A DNA stretch of 64,000 bases from Alkalibacterium sp. (lineage in GTDB: Bacteria > Bacillota > Bacilli > Lactobacillales > Carnobacteriaceae_A), in assembly GCA_007692455.1 (NCBI GenBank), contig RECC01000060.1:1-64000 (forward strand), given 5' to 3'. The translations under genes were made by a program, and so were the position numbers. How positions within the stretch are numbered: position 1 is the stretch's first letter; each line of letters opens with the position of its first letter. Positions 8,986 through 17,898 of this stretch are shown in pieces. A model generated the notes under the pieces. That model was not told the origin of the DNA. It was given only the letters and a program-made list of their open reading frames with translations, and ran no database searches.

Positions 8986-10014
8986 TATATTGATAGATCG
9001 TGCATTGCACCAGGCAGCAGTCTCACCGGAAATAATGATATCTTTCTGCTGTAACTCTTTAATCGTGCGTGCACCCAGCAGGGTCATGATATGTTTCAGT
9101 TCTGTCTGCCACTGGTTGATAGTTTCAATAGCCTGATCCACATCTTTTAATGCCATATGCATGAACTGACTGGACAAGCCATTCAGTTCGGCTCCAAGGG
9201 CCATGGCTTTGACCATTTCCATTGGCCGGCGAATGCCACCAGAAGCTATAATGTGGGCGTTGACTTTGCTTTCTTCAGCTTCAAGAAGGGATATAGCCGT
9301 ACTCTGACCCCATTCTTCGACATCGTCCAGTTTGAAATCTTTGCGTCTGTAGTTTTCGATTTGTGCAAAGTTAGTTCCGCCTTGACCGCTTACATCTATC
9401 AGCTTCACGCCAACGGATTCAAGGAGGCGAATGGTCTCTCGACTCATTCCAAAACCTACTTCTTTTGCAATGACAGGTTTACCCAGCCCGTTCACGATCG
9501 ATTCAATATTGCTCAGCCAGCCTTTGAACTCGCGGTCTCCTTCGGGCATAACCAGTTCCTGAGGGGCATTAATATGGATTTGAAGCGCATCTGCATCAAG
9601 GATATCCACAGCTCTTTTGGCGTTTTCCAAACCGTGGCCCGCACCCAGATTGGCAAATATCAAGCCCTCGGGATGGGTTTCTCTGACAACCTTAAAGGTA
9701 TCTGTCTGCGTAGGATCCTTCAGTGCAGCACTGACGGACCCGGTCGCCATAGCCAGATTGGTCTCCCGTGCAATGACTGCGAGCTTTTCATTCACTTTCC
9801 CCGTCCATTCACTCCCACCAGTCATAGCATTAATGAAGAAAGGAGAAGAGAAGTGCAGATTGTCTAAATCGACAGACAAATTTACATCAGAGACATCCAT
9901 TTCCGGAAACGAATGATGAACAAAATGAATATCGTTAAAAGAGGATACTTTTTCCTTGTAAAATTTTTCAGATAGAGAAACATGTTCGTTTTTTCGATTA
10001 TCAGATTTAGTCAT
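8962..10014 (-). CDS. fni: Type 2 isopentenyl-diphosphate delta-isomerase
   Basis: FMN-dependent isomerase (350 aa) converting isopentenyl diphosphate to dimethylallyl diphosphate, the last step supplied by this operon. The TIM-barrel signatures are present: NAMTGGS near the N-terminus, the VIAKEVGFG segment, the VSGQGGTNFA loop and ASGGIRRPMEMVKAMALGA near the C-terminus. It is the fourth gene after mvaK1-mvaD-mvaK2. GGAG lies seven bases before the ATG. Confidence 0.95.
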   Translation of the reverse strand: MTKSDNRKNEHVSLSEKFYKEKVSSFNDIHFVHHSFPEMDVSDVNLSVDLDNLHFSSPFFINAMTGGSEWTGKVNEKLAVIARETNLAMATGSVSAALKDPTQTDTFKVVRETHPEGLIFANLGAGHGLENAKRAVDILDADALQIHINAPQELVMPEGDREFKGWLSNIESIVNGLGKPVIAKEVGFGMSRETIRLLESVGVKLIDVSGQGGTNFAQIENYRRKDFKLDDVEEWGQSTAISLLEAEESKVNAHIIASGGIRRPMEMVKAMALGAELNGLSSQFMHMALKDVDQAIETINQWQTELKHIMTLLGARTIKELQQKDIIISGETAAWCNARSINIQKYASRS

Positions 10015-10038
10015 AGTTACACTCCAGTTTGTAGTAAG

Positions 10039-11109
10039 TCATTTTTTATACACGGTTATGTCAAGAGGGACGATACCTTCTGCCTCCCAGTCAGTAGTCA
10101 GCAGACTGGAATCAAATTGCTTGGGTACAAGCGCAATTCCACAGTCCCCGCCACCGGCACCGGATGTTTTTGCGGAGGCAAAATGATCGCCGGCTACCTT
10201 GCACAGTCTGTGAAGCAAAGGCGTTTCTACTTCAATAGATTTCTTTTCTGCCATCTCCAGGAGAAGTTCTCTGTTTAAGCTGATTTCTCTCATGATGCCT
10301 TTTGAATCCTGAGCTTTAAGAGCTTTAATCAGCCGTGAAACACACGCTTTGCTTGCTTCGAGAAAGCTACTGTAAGCTGAATCGTGACCGCTGCTTTTAG
10401 ATTGACTGACAAGAGATTCGGTAGAAGCGGGTGTGCCGGTCCAGCCCACAAGCAGAGATAGGGATTCCGGTGGTAATAGCGGCTCAATTGAGAGTTGATC
10501 CCATGGTCTTGCGATGAGTTCCTTGATGGATAACTTTTTTAGGTGAGGCAACAGGCTTTTTTGGTTAAATCGGGTATAGGCTATCCAGCCAGTAAAACTT
10601 GCTGCAGCCAGGTCCCCGAAGGAGCCATTGCTGTTTAGTGACAGATGAGCCAGTGAAGCAAGCTTATACAGTGACAAATCGGATACACTGACTGAATAGG
10701 CATTCAGCAAGGCTTCAATGACGGCAACTGTGACAGCGCCGCTGGAACCCAGTCCATACTTTATACCTTCTTCATTTACCATTTCACTCTCAATCAGCAT
10801 ATCATAATAGCTTAGAGGCTTACCCAATTCAGTTAAATAAGTTTCTGCCACATCAATAGCTGCTTTCACAATAGCTGTGTTTTCAGCAGGCTCAGCAAAC
10901 GTTAGCCCTTTTTCTGACCTAGTCCATTTAAGTGGCTGGTCAGAGAGTACTTTCGAATGAAGGGTACCAAAGTCAGTTGAAACCGGGAAGACAGTTACTG
11001 ATATGAATCGGTCAATGGCCACAATAACAGAGGGCTGTTCTGGTTCAACAACTGCGTATTCACCCGCTATAAATAGTTTGCCTGGTGCTTTAGCGTTCAC
11101 TTTTTTCAT
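10039..11109 (-). CDS. mvaK2: Phosphomevalonate kinase
   Basis: GHMP kinase (356 aa) phosphorylating mevalonate 5-phosphate to the diphosphate. It has the N-terminal KAPGKLFIAGEYAVVEP segment, the ATP loop GLGSSGAVTVA and a C-terminal KTSGAGGGDCGIAL motif. A frame ATG at 11136 overlaps the mvaD stop, but the ATG at 11109 has AAAGGA just upstream and starts exactly at the conserved N-terminus, so it is chosen. Third gene of the mevalonate operon. Confidence 0.92.
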   Translation of the reverse strand: MKKVNAKAPGKLFIAGEYAVVEPEQPSVIVAIDRFISVTVFPVSTDFGTLHSKVLSDQPLKWTRSEKGLTFAEPAENTAIVKAAIDVAETYLTELGKPLSYYDMLIESEMVNEEGIKYGLGSSGAVTVAVIEALLNAYSVSVSDLSLYKLASLAHLSLNSNGSFGDLAAASFTGWIAYTRFNQKSLLPHLKKLSIKELIARPWDQLSIEPLLPPESLSLLVGWTGTPASTESLVSQSKSSGHDSAYSSFLEASKACVSRLIKALKAQDSKGIMREISLNRELLLEMAEKKSIEVETPLLHRLCKVAGDHFASAKTSGAGGGDCGIALVPKQFDSSLLTTDWEAEGIVPLDITVYKK

Positions 11110-11135
11110 AGCAGTCCTTTCTAGTCTGGTCAACA

Positions 11136-12104
11136 TTAGTCTAAGAGATAGAGTCCCGGTCCCGGTTTCGCTTCAATGAGCTGACTTTCAGAGAAAGAAG
11201 TCAGCAAGTAATATTTTATCTGTTCAAGTTCGCTTTGTCTGCAGATAACTTTTACATTTGGACCGGCGTCCATAGTAAAGTAGGCAGTGAAGCCTCGTTT
11301 TCTAAGTTCTCTGACGGCATCCATTGCCTTCATGCTCTCAGAAGTCCAATAAGTAAAGGGAGGATTGGCTCCTAATGTTGTCGCATGCATTTTCAAAGCA
11401 TTGCGTTCTGCAATTTCCCCTACTTTTTCAACAGATTTTCCTTTAATGGCTTCTTTTATGGCTGATAAGTCTGCATCAAGAGACTGAAGCCATCCTTCAT
11501 AGAAAGGCGAGGTTTCGACTGTGCGTTTCATGCCTTCTCTGCTGGATACTTCTTTTTTGGCATCATTGACGACAATAAAGAGCATGCCGATATCCCACTT
11601 TGCGTCATCTACAGGCACTGCAAATGAGCTGTCATGATCTGTTCCTTTCACCCATTCTGCAAACCCGCCAAATATACTTCTGCATGCAGAACCGGAACCG
11701 ATTCGAGCGAGTTTAGACAGTTCTTCTTTATTTAGTGAGAGCCCTGCTGCGTAACTGGCAGCGCCGGCAAGAGCAGCTAAACCGGAAGCAGAAGACGCTA
11801 GTCCAGCTGCGGTGGGAACATGATTGATACTTTCCACACGAGCTTTAGATTCGATACCTGCTTGACGTCTGACTTCGTTTAGGACTCTCTGTACTTTTTT
11901 CAGTGATGCCGTGTCCTGTTCAACACCGTCTAAAATAAGCAGATCTTCTGACAGCGAATCATCAAAGTCCACTTGAGTGTCTGTATAAAAGGCATCTAAG
12001 GTCAACGATAGGGAGTTGTTCTTAGGAATTATCAACTGTTCATTTTCTTTTCCCCAGTATTTTATCAGGGCAATATTTGTATGAGCGCGCGTCCATTTAG
12101 TCAT
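11136..12104 (-). CDS. mvaD: Diphosphomevalonate decarboxylase
   Basis: GHMP-fold enzyme (322 aa) that decarboxylates mevalonate diphosphate to isopentenyl diphosphate with ATP. The N-terminal HTNIALIKYWGK segment and the AGLASSASGLAALA phosphate loop are diagnostic. Its start overlaps the end of mvaK1 by 8 bases and its stop touches the longest possible mvaK2 frame, indicating tight translational coupling. Confidence 0.95.
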   Translation of the reverse strand: MTKWTRAHTNIALIKYWGKENEQLIIPKNNSLSLTLDAFYTDTQVDFDDSLSEDLLILDGVEQDTASLKKVQRVLNEVRRQAGIESKARVESINHVPTAAGLASSASGLAALAGAASYAAGLSLNKEELSKLARIGSGSACRSIFGGFAEWVKGTDHDSSFAVPVDDAKWDIGMLFIVVNDAKKEVSSREGMKRTVETSPFYEGWLQSLDADLSAIKEAIKGKSVEKVGEIAERNALKMHATTLGANPPFTYWTSESMKAMDAVRELRKRGFTAYFTMDAGPNVKVICRQSELEQIKYYLLTSFSESQLIEAKPGPGLYLLD

Positions 12105-13050
12105 TACTTTTCTCTCCTAATGCGTGAATCCAGGTTTGGGTCGCACCGTTTTCCTTTAGGTGACGGGCGATATCCTCAGCCTGTTTCTTTGTTTTTGCTA
12201 AAGCAATCATACAGCCGCCGCGTCCTCCGCCAGTCAGTTTTGCTCCGAGGGCGTTAGAAGCCAGTGCGGTTTCGACCAGTCGATCCAGCTGATTGCTGCT
12301 GACATTAAGCTGTTTCAGGCAGGAATGGGCTAGTGACAGCAGTCTTCCGAGTTCTTCAATCTGGTTAGTTTCGGTAGCTGCTTTTGCAGCGTCGGATAAC
12401 TGGCCAAGTGTCCGTATTGTTTTTTCTGTAGATGAAGGATTTTCCTGCATCTGTCGGGCAACATCCCCAACGGCCTCTCTAGTTTGTCCTTTGACTCCGG
12501 TATCTGCGGCAATCAGGTAACCCTTTAAATTTAATTCCAAAGGTTTGAAGCAACTGCCGCGTTTGTAATAAATGGGTGAATCGCTGCTGGTTACGCGTGC
12601 ATCCAGACCACTGGGGTTGCCATGAGCTATTTTTTCAGAAATATCCACATAGGTCAGCAACCGCTCTTGTGTCAGTTCTCTCTCGAACAGGGAGAAGAGT
12701 GCACGAGTAACCGCCGTTGCTACAGCCGCACTGGACCCCATCCCTCTCTCTGGAGGTATCTGACTCAAAATAGAAATATTTAAGCCGTTAACGGACTGAT
12801 TTAAATCATGACAGATTGTGTGAATAAGGGTCTTTAAATTATTTAATGGTTCAGGTACAGCGTGCAGTAATCCTTGGAAATACGTAGATGTCAGAACAGT
12901 CTGACCAGTAATTTTTTTTATTCTTACTTCCACTGGAGCGGCAGGGAAAGGAAAAGCGATTGCCGGTTCACTATAGACAACAGCATGTTCGCCAATCAAA
13001 ATCAGCTTTCCGTGAGCCGTACCGACTGCTTGATCCGATAACGTCTTCAT
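12097..13050 (-). CDS. mvaK1: Mevalonate kinase
   Basis: GHMP kinase (317 aa), first gene of the operon, phosphorylating mevalonate. The HGKLILIGEHAVVY motif lies near residues 13-26, PPERGMGSSAAVATA at about 99-113 and LTGGGRGGCMIAL near the C-terminus. GAGGTGA precedes the ATG. The upstream genes for HMG-CoA synthase and reductase are not in the window. Confidence 0.95.
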   Translation of the reverse strand: MKTLSDQAVGTAHGKLILIGEHAVVYSEPAIAFPFPAAPVEVRIKKITGQTVLTSTYFQGLLHAVPEPLNNLKTLIHTICHDLNQSVNGLNISILSQIPPERGMGSSAAVATAVTRALFSLFERELTQERLLTYVDISEKIAHGNPSGLDARVTSSDSPIYYKRGSCFKPLELNLKGYLIAADTGVKGQTREAVGDVARQMQENPSSTEKTIRTLGQLSDAAKAATETNQIEELGRLLSLAHSCLKQLNVSSNQLDRLVETALASNALGAKLTGGGRGGCMIALAKTKKQAEDIARHLKENGATQTWIHALGEKSND

Positions 13051-13183
13051 ATGTTCACCTCAACTTCTTCATGTGAGTTTTTATCCTAATAATCATAACG
13101 TATTTTTAAAAGAAACTCTAATTTATCCTATCAATTTATAATTAAAAATACTTAAAGAAATCAAGTAAATAAAAAAAATTAAC

Positions 13184-13211
13184 TTGATTTAGTGTGAAAG
13201 CGTATGATAAT
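13184..13211 (+). promoter_or_regulatory. coaA promoter with overlapping cre-like sequence
   Basis: TTGATT at 13184-13189 and GATAAT at 13206-13211 with a 16-base spacer. The sequence TGAAAGCGTATGATA at 13194-13208 resembles a CcpA catabolite-response element with about one departure at a conserved position. The overlap with the -10 would favour repression if it is real. Confidence 0.5.
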
Positions 13212-13261
13212 TTGGTAAACTATTACAGATAACCAGCAGTAAAAGAAGCGGAGGGAACCGC

Positions 13262-14185
13262 ATGAAAGAGTCTGATTCTTTTTATATTATTAATCGAGAT
13301 GAATGGAAAGAACTAATTAACCATACAGAAATCACTTTAACTGATGAAGAAGTTGAATCACTGCGTTCATTAAATGACCAGGTTTCAGTTACAGACGTGA
13401 AGGAAATTTATCTGCCGATTCTTCAGGTCCTTCATCAGTACATCAAGTTTTATAACAAGAGGCAGTGTGAAGTGAAAAAACTTCTAAAAAGACCGGTTGA
13501 ACGTGATCCCTACATTATTGGGATAGCAGGCAGTGTGGCAGTCGGTAAGAGCACCCTGGCCCGTTTCCTGCAGAAAATGATGGCAAGAGCTTACCCTGAA
13601 AAGAAAGTCAAATTGATTACGACAGACGGTTTCCTGTATCCGAATGAAATACTGAAAGAGCGTAATTTACTTAATAGAAAAGGATTTCCTGAAAGTTATG
13701 ATATGCATCGCCTCATCTCATTTATGGGAGATGTGAAAAGTGGCAGGCGAAATATTAAAGTCCCGCTCTACTCACATAGGCTTTACAATATTGTTCCCGA
13801 TGAATTTGAGATTATAGATCAGCCGGACATCCTTATTGTTGAAGGCATCAATGTTTTGCAGCTGCCGGCAAATGAAAAAATATTTGTCAGTGACTTTTTT
13901 GATTTCAGCTTTTATGTCGACGCTGAACCTGACCGGATAGAAAAGTGGTATCTTGAACGGTTTGGGGTACTGCTTCAGACAGCTTTCAAAGACCCGTCCA
14001 ACTATTATTATCCCTATGCTGTTGGTGACAGAACAGAAGCATTTAAAATGGCGAAGAATGTCTGGCGTACAATTAATTTGAAAAATCTTCAGGAGTATAT
14101 ATTGCCGACACGTTTTAGAGCAGATATGATTATCCATAAAACATCGGAACATTTTATTGACCAGATTCTTCTTAAAAAACATTAA
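13262..14185 (+). CDS. coaA: Type I pantothenate kinase
   Basis: P-loop kinase (307 aa) that phosphorylates pantothenate, the committed step to coenzyme A. The Walker A GSVAVGKS lies at residues 90-97, followed by the conserved TTDGFLYPN and KGFPESYD segments; the length is typical. The type I form is expected to be feedback-inhibited by CoA. It is divergent from the mevalonate operon, which consumes acetyl-CoA-derived precursors. GCGGAGGG-like SD before the ATG. Confidence 0.95.
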   Translation: MKESDSFYIINRDEWKELINHTEITLTDEEVESLRSLNDQVSVTDVKEIYLPILQVLHQYIKFYNKRQCEVKKLLKRPVERDPYIIGIAGSVAVGKSTLARFLQKMMARAYPEKKVKLITTDGFLYPNEILKERNLLNRKGFPESYDMHRLISFMGDVKSGRRNIKVPLYSHRLYNIVPDEFEIIDQPDILIVEGINVLQLPANEKIFVSDFFDFSFYVDAEPDRIEKWYLERFGVLLQTAFKDPSNYYYPYAVGDRTEAFKMAKNVWRTINLKNLQEYILPTRFRADMIIHKTSEHFIDQILLKKH

Positions 14186-14206
14186 AGTAGACAGGGGAGA
14201 GAATAA

Positions 14207-14503
14207 ATGTTTAAACGTTTAGCAGTGCTTAGTTTATTATTGTTTTTCATAAGTGGGTGTGCTGAAGATAACGGCGAATCATTTACGGGTGAGGTTATTT
14301 CTGTTGAAGGGTCGAATCAGTTAATCGTGCGTCCTGATGAAGAAGAGGAAATCAGACAGTCGGGGGATGAGGTCTCCATCAGCGCCCCAATGGAACAGTC
14401 TTTTGAAGAAGGGGACAGAGTTATTGTGACGCATGAAGGCCCTGTTATGGAAAGTCATCCGCTTCAGGTGCACCTGCTGTCAATTGAGTTAACAGAAGAA
14501 TAA
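14207..14503 (+). CDS. Small DUF3221-type lipoprotein
   Basis: Exported lipoprotein of 98 aa. A hydrophobic N-terminus ends in the lipobox ISGC with Cys18. The mature part is a short acidic beta-rich domain with the pattern seen in DUF3221 proteins (such as Bacillus YobA). The function is unknown. It follows coaA by 21 bases and has GGGGAGAG upstream, so it is probably cotranscribed with coaA. Confidence 0.7.
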   Translation: MFKRLAVLSLLLFFISGCAEDNGESFTGEVISVEGSNQLIVRPDEEEEIRQSGDEVSISAPMEQSFEEGDRVIVTHEGPVMESHPLQVHLLSIELTEE

Positions 14504-14640
14504 AGCAGCATTATATAAAAAAGTAAGCAAACCAAATATGACAATTTTGTGAAAAGTGTAATAATTAGTACTAATCAGATGAGTCGTTGATTTCAAAGCC
14601 ATCTTATCTATATTATACTAGACTTAAAGGAGCCGATAAG

Positions 14641-15627
14641 ATGACCGACCTTAGAGAAGAAATGGAACAAATTAAGGAAGAATTGTACTCAGTAAAGCGA
14701 TTGAACAAAGAGTTGCTGGATCATCAGCAAAAGCAGGATTCTCTTGAGTTTTCCTGGTCCGGGAGTCTGGGACATTGGTTCTGGGATTTGAAAGCAAACA
14801 AAGTGACATTTAATCCAATGAAAGCAGCTGCATTAGGCTTTAAGAATGAAGAGCTTCCTGAAACAGTTGATTTTCAGTTTTTCACCGACCGTCTTCACCC
14901 AGAGGACTATGAAGAAGCCATGCAGGTCATGCGTGATCATCTGGCTGGGAAAATACCTGTATGGGAAGTAAAGTACCGTATTTTAGCTAAAGACGGAACG
15001 TATAAGACGTATTATGACAGAGGAAAAGTGACTCAGAGAGCAGAAGACGGCACACCGTTATTCATGAGAGGCATCGTTTTTGATATTTCTGAGAATGAAA
15101 AAGAAAAAGAAGAACTTTTACGTAAAAACAAGGAATGGGAGTTCCAATCCAAGCGAGATGCATTGACCGGATTATACAACCGTTCAAATATTTTAGTTAA
15201 GCTCGGTCAAATTGTTTCCCGGATCAAGACGGGGAAACTAAATACGGTTTCTCTGATTGTATTTGATATCGATAACCTTGAGCATCAGAATTCTCTATTT
15301 GGACCGCTTTTTGGTGATGAAATGATAAAAAGGGCTGCGGATGTAATGAAGGATGTAATCGAACAGGAATTCTATGCCGGAGCGTTTGCAGGTGGGAAAT
15401 TTTTAATCGTTCTTCCCGACATCGGTAAAAGTGAGGCGAAAAACATAGCTGAAGCTATTCGGGTAGCTTTTCAGAACAGTGAATTTTCGGAACCTGCCGA
15501 AGCGTCAAGCAGCTCTGGCGTCGCGGAGTACGTCCCTGACGAAACAGTCAGTCAGTTCTTTAACCGAGCCGATCGTTTGCTGAACAAAGTCAAACGCAAT
15601 GGGAAAAATCAGGTCTTATCAGAATAG
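14641..15627 (+). CDS. PAS domain protein with degenerate GGDEF domain
   Basis: Cytosolic protein of 328 aa. A short coiled coil (1-35) leads to a PAS/PAC domain (about 40-150, ending MRGIVFDISENEKEKEEL) and then a GGDEF-like domain (from DALTGLYNR at 173). The active-site motif that should read GGDEF or GGEEF is AGGKF at residues 250-254, so diguanylate cyclase activity is unlikely; a sensory or binding role is inferred. The ATG at 14641 is chosen because AAAGGAG sits 8 bases before it, although the frame is open further upstream. It precedes two wall-polymer glycosyltransferases. Confidence 0.82.
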   Translation: MTDLREEMEQIKEELYSVKRLNKELLDHQQKQDSLEFSWSGSLGHWFWDLKANKVTFNPMKAAALGFKNEELPETVDFQFFTDRLHPEDYEEAMQVMRDHLAGKIPVWEVKYRILAKDGTYKTYYDRGKVTQRAEDGTPLFMRGIVFDISENEKEKEELLRKNKEWEFQSKRDALTGLYNRSNILVKLGQIVSRIKTGKLNTVSLIVFDIDNLEHQNSLFGPLFGDEMIKRAADVMKDVIEQEFYAGAFAGGKFLIVLPDIGKSEAKNIAEAIRVAFQNSEFSEPAEASSSSGVAEYVPDETVSQFFNRADRLLNKVKRNGKNQVLSE

Positions 15628-15689
15628 TACAGATAGCTTATGAATTGAAAGTAAAATAAATAGTTTTCAGTAGATTGGATGGGCAGACA

Positions 15690-16427
15690 ATGCAGGATAA
15701 AATTACAATTCTTGGTATTCCTTTTGACAATATGACGCGAAAAGAATTTCTTAAGCAGTTATATTTGCGTATGGAACATAAAGAAAAAACATTTCTCGTA
15801 ACAGCTAATCCCGAAATTGTGATGTATGCCAGAAATCATCCTTCATACTATAACTTACTGATGGAAGCTGATTATATTGCTCCTGATGGAATTGGAATAG
15901 TCAGAGCCGCTAGAAAATTAGATACCCCAATCAAAGAGCGTGTGCCCGGATTTGAACTGATGATGGGACTGCTTGAAATTGCCAATTTAAATCAGAAACG
16001 TGTCTACTTTATTGGAGCGCATGAAGAGGTAGTTAATCAGACAGTTAAAAATGTTGGAAAAAAATGGCCAGACATCAAGATTGTCGGACACCGGAATGGT
16101 TATTTTAATCACACTGATCCGGAAGTTATAAATGAAGTGAGAGCAGCACGACCGGACATTATTTTTGTGGCGTTCGGGTTTCCAAAACAGGAACAGTGGA
16201 TAAAGACTTATCTGGAAAAAGCAGACCATGGCATTGCTGTGGGTGTAGGTGGAAGTTTCGATGTGCTCTCAGGTAATGCAAAGCGTGCCCCTTATCTTGT
16301 CCAGCGCTTTCATGTGGAATGGCTGTATCGTCTGTTGAAGCAGCCTTCCCGATATAAGCGCATGCTGGCTCTACCTCTCTTCATAAAAGAGATTTACAAG
16401 CAGAAAAAGAAGGAAAAAGCGAAATGA
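15690..16427 (+). CDS. tagA: WecG/TagA/CpsF family glycosyltransferase
   Basis: Glycosyltransferase (245 aa, GT26) that in the TagA type adds N-acetylmannosamine to undecaprenyl-diphosphate-GlcNAc, the product of TagO (at about 29.4 kb). The conserved ANPEIVMYA, PDGIGIV and VAFGFPKQEQW segments are present. The acceptor and donor could differ (another CpsF-like sugar), so the symbol is by family. The in-frame TTG at 15675 was rejected in favour of the ATG at 15690, although the ribosome site is weak. Its stop overlaps the next gene by 4 bases (ATGA). Confidence 0.78.
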   Translation: MQDKITILGIPFDNMTRKEFLKQLYLRMEHKEKTFLVTANPEIVMYARNHPSYYNLLMEADYIAPDGIGIVRAARKLDTPIKERVPGFELMMGLLEIANLNQKRVYFIGAHEEVVNQTVKNVGKKWPDIKIVGHRNGYFNHTDPEVINEVRAARPDIIFVAFGFPKQEQWIKTYLEKADHGIAVGVGGSFDVLSGNAKRAPYLVQRFHVEWLYRLLKQPSRYKRMLALPLFIKEIYKQKKKEKAK

Positions 16428-17509
16428 ATGCTATTCACATCAATGCAGGAAATGAGTACGGTGGAGGTCTGTCGCATATTGTCAGCCTTCTCAGTGCGCT
16501 AAAAGATAATCATGTAACTGCAGAATTACTTGTCCTGGAAGAAGGACCGGTCGCTGCAGCAGCCCGCATAGAGGGTATCGATGTAACGGTTATTCAGCAA
16601 TCAAGCCGCTATGACTTGAGAGTGTTCAAAAAGCTGATCAACTACATCAACGATAGTCAGGCAGAAATTGTTCACACTCATGGGCCTCGAGCCAATATGA
16701 TTATGGGGCTTCTCAAGCCGTTTATCAAAGCTAAGTGGATTGTAACAGTTCACAGCAACCCCTATCTGGATTTCACCGACAGGGGGCTAAAAGGCCGCTT
16801 TTTTGAAAAAATAAATATATCCAGTGTCAGAAGAGCTGATTCAGTTATTACCGTTTCCAATGAAATAAAGGCTATTTTACTAAACGCAGGAATGAATCAA
16901 GCTAACCTACATACCATCTACAACGGGATTCACTTTGAACCCCCAATAAATAAACCAAAAAATGAGAATGTTTTCCAGATTATTGCTGTAGGAAGGCTGG
17001 AAACGGTCAAAAATTTCCATCTGCTGCTTAAAGCACTCGCTGAAGTCAGACAGTTGAACTGGAAACTGGTCTTGTGCGGAGAAGGTAAAGAAAAAGATTC
17101 TCTTATTGAACTATCCCGGAAGTTGGAGCTGGACACTCGTGTTGACTTTATGGGTTGGCTAAATAAGGAAGAGCTGCAGGATGCAATCAGTCAAAGTGAT
17201 CTTATGGTTTTGTCTTCTGTTTCTGAAGGTTTTCCTGTCGTTCTGCTGCAGGCGGCCGAACAACAGGTCCCATGTATTGCAACTGATGTCGGGGATGTTA
17301 AAGCATTAGTTCATAACCCTAGGGAAGGCTGGCTAATTGAAGCAAATGATGCTGCTGCGCTTAAAGCCTCTTTGAAAGAAGCATATGGCAAGTGGGAAAA
17401 ACAGAACTTAACAGAAATGGGCAAATTGTTCAGGCAAAGAGCTGAACAGTTCTCTCTTATGAATCAGGCAAGAGGGGTCATCGATTGCTATAAAAAATTT
17501 AACAGTTGA
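16424..17509 (+). CDS. Glycosyltransferase family 4 (GT-B)
   Basis: GT-B glycosyltransferase (361 aa). The N-terminal GGGLSHIVSLL acceptor loop, a central VGRLETVKNF segment and the C-terminal SEGFPVVLLQAAEQQ donor motif fit GT4. The second Glu of the usual EX7E motif is Gln. It is translationally coupled to the preceding TagA-type enzyme, so a role in wall or capsule polymer synthesis is likely; the sugar is not known. Confidence 0.82.
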   Translation: MNAIHINAGNEYGGGLSHIVSLLSALKDNHVTAELLVLEEGPVAAAARIEGIDVTVIQQSSRYDLRVFKKLINYINDSQAEIVHTHGPRANMIMGLLKPFIKAKWIVTVHSNPYLDFTDRGLKGRFFEKINISSVRRADSVITVSNEIKAILLNAGMNQANLHTIYNGIHFEPPINKPKNENVFQIIAVGRLETVKNFHLLLKALAEVRQLNWKLVLCGEGKEKDSLIELSRKLELDTRVDFMGWLNKEELQDAISQSDLMVLSSVSEGFPVVLLQAAEQQVPCIATDVGDVKALVHNPREGWLIEANDAAALKASLKEAYGKWEKQNLTEMGKLFRQRAEQFSLMNQARGVIDCYKKFNS

Positions 17510-17604
17510 GGATACACGTCAGTCTAAGTGCAGTACACTTCATTGATGAAACAGTGCATCCATTAATTGTGGGTAAACCAACTAAATCGTATAGTAACAT
17601 ATTG

Positions 17605-17652
17605 ACACGCTTTTGTTTCCTTTAATCGGGAAGCGAAAGACGTGTTTTTTTT
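17605..17652 (+). terminator. Terminator of the glycosyltransferase pair
   Basis: An imperfect hairpin: ACACG at 17605-17609 and the following TTTTGTTTCC pair with GGGAAGCGAAAGACGTGT at 17628-17645, followed by eight T. Confidence 0.75.
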
Positions 17653-17865
17653 GAACACAGAAGTCGACTGACGGACAGACCCTTGAGTTATAAAAAGTTG
17701 TAGGTAACCAAAGAGTTTTTTAGAGGAACGAGTCGGAACTTTTCATTGAAACACTATAAACCCAAAGTTACTGATATTAAAAGGAGTATTGTTTGAAAAT
17801 ACTGACGCATGACTGTTGAATTTACATTTTTTTAACTTTCAATTTACTTTTAAAAAATAGTCGAT
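17653..17865. other. Leader-like AT-rich gap before the iron-type ABC operon
   Basis: The 389-base gap between the two operons holds no full gene. A possible 8-codon peptide frame starts at TTG 17793 behind AAAAGGAG. There is no TGATAAT-type Fur box and no thiamine riboswitch core, either of which could have told the ligand of the ABC system. Confidence 0.4.
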
Positions 17866-17874
17866 TGCTATAGT
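17866..17874 (+). promoter_or_regulatory. Extended -10 promoter of the iron-type ABC operon
   Basis: TGC-TATAGT at 17866-17874, about 25 bases before the first gene. No convincing -35 is present. Confidence 0.55.
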
Positions 17875-17898
17875 AGAAAGTGAAGGGAGACTAAAGTT

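Noticed and set aside
9157..9867. Long plus-strand frame (about 236 codons) opposite fni
   Set aside because: It is antisense to a clear fni with all motifs, has no ribosome site and no recognisable domain.
11110..11138. Longer mvaK2 start overlapping the mvaD stop
   Set aside because: A better SD and the conserved N-terminus support the ATG at 11109; the longer form only adds nine residues.
17653..17898. Thiamine or other riboswitch before the ABC operon
   Set aside because: No conserved riboswitch core was recognised in the gap.
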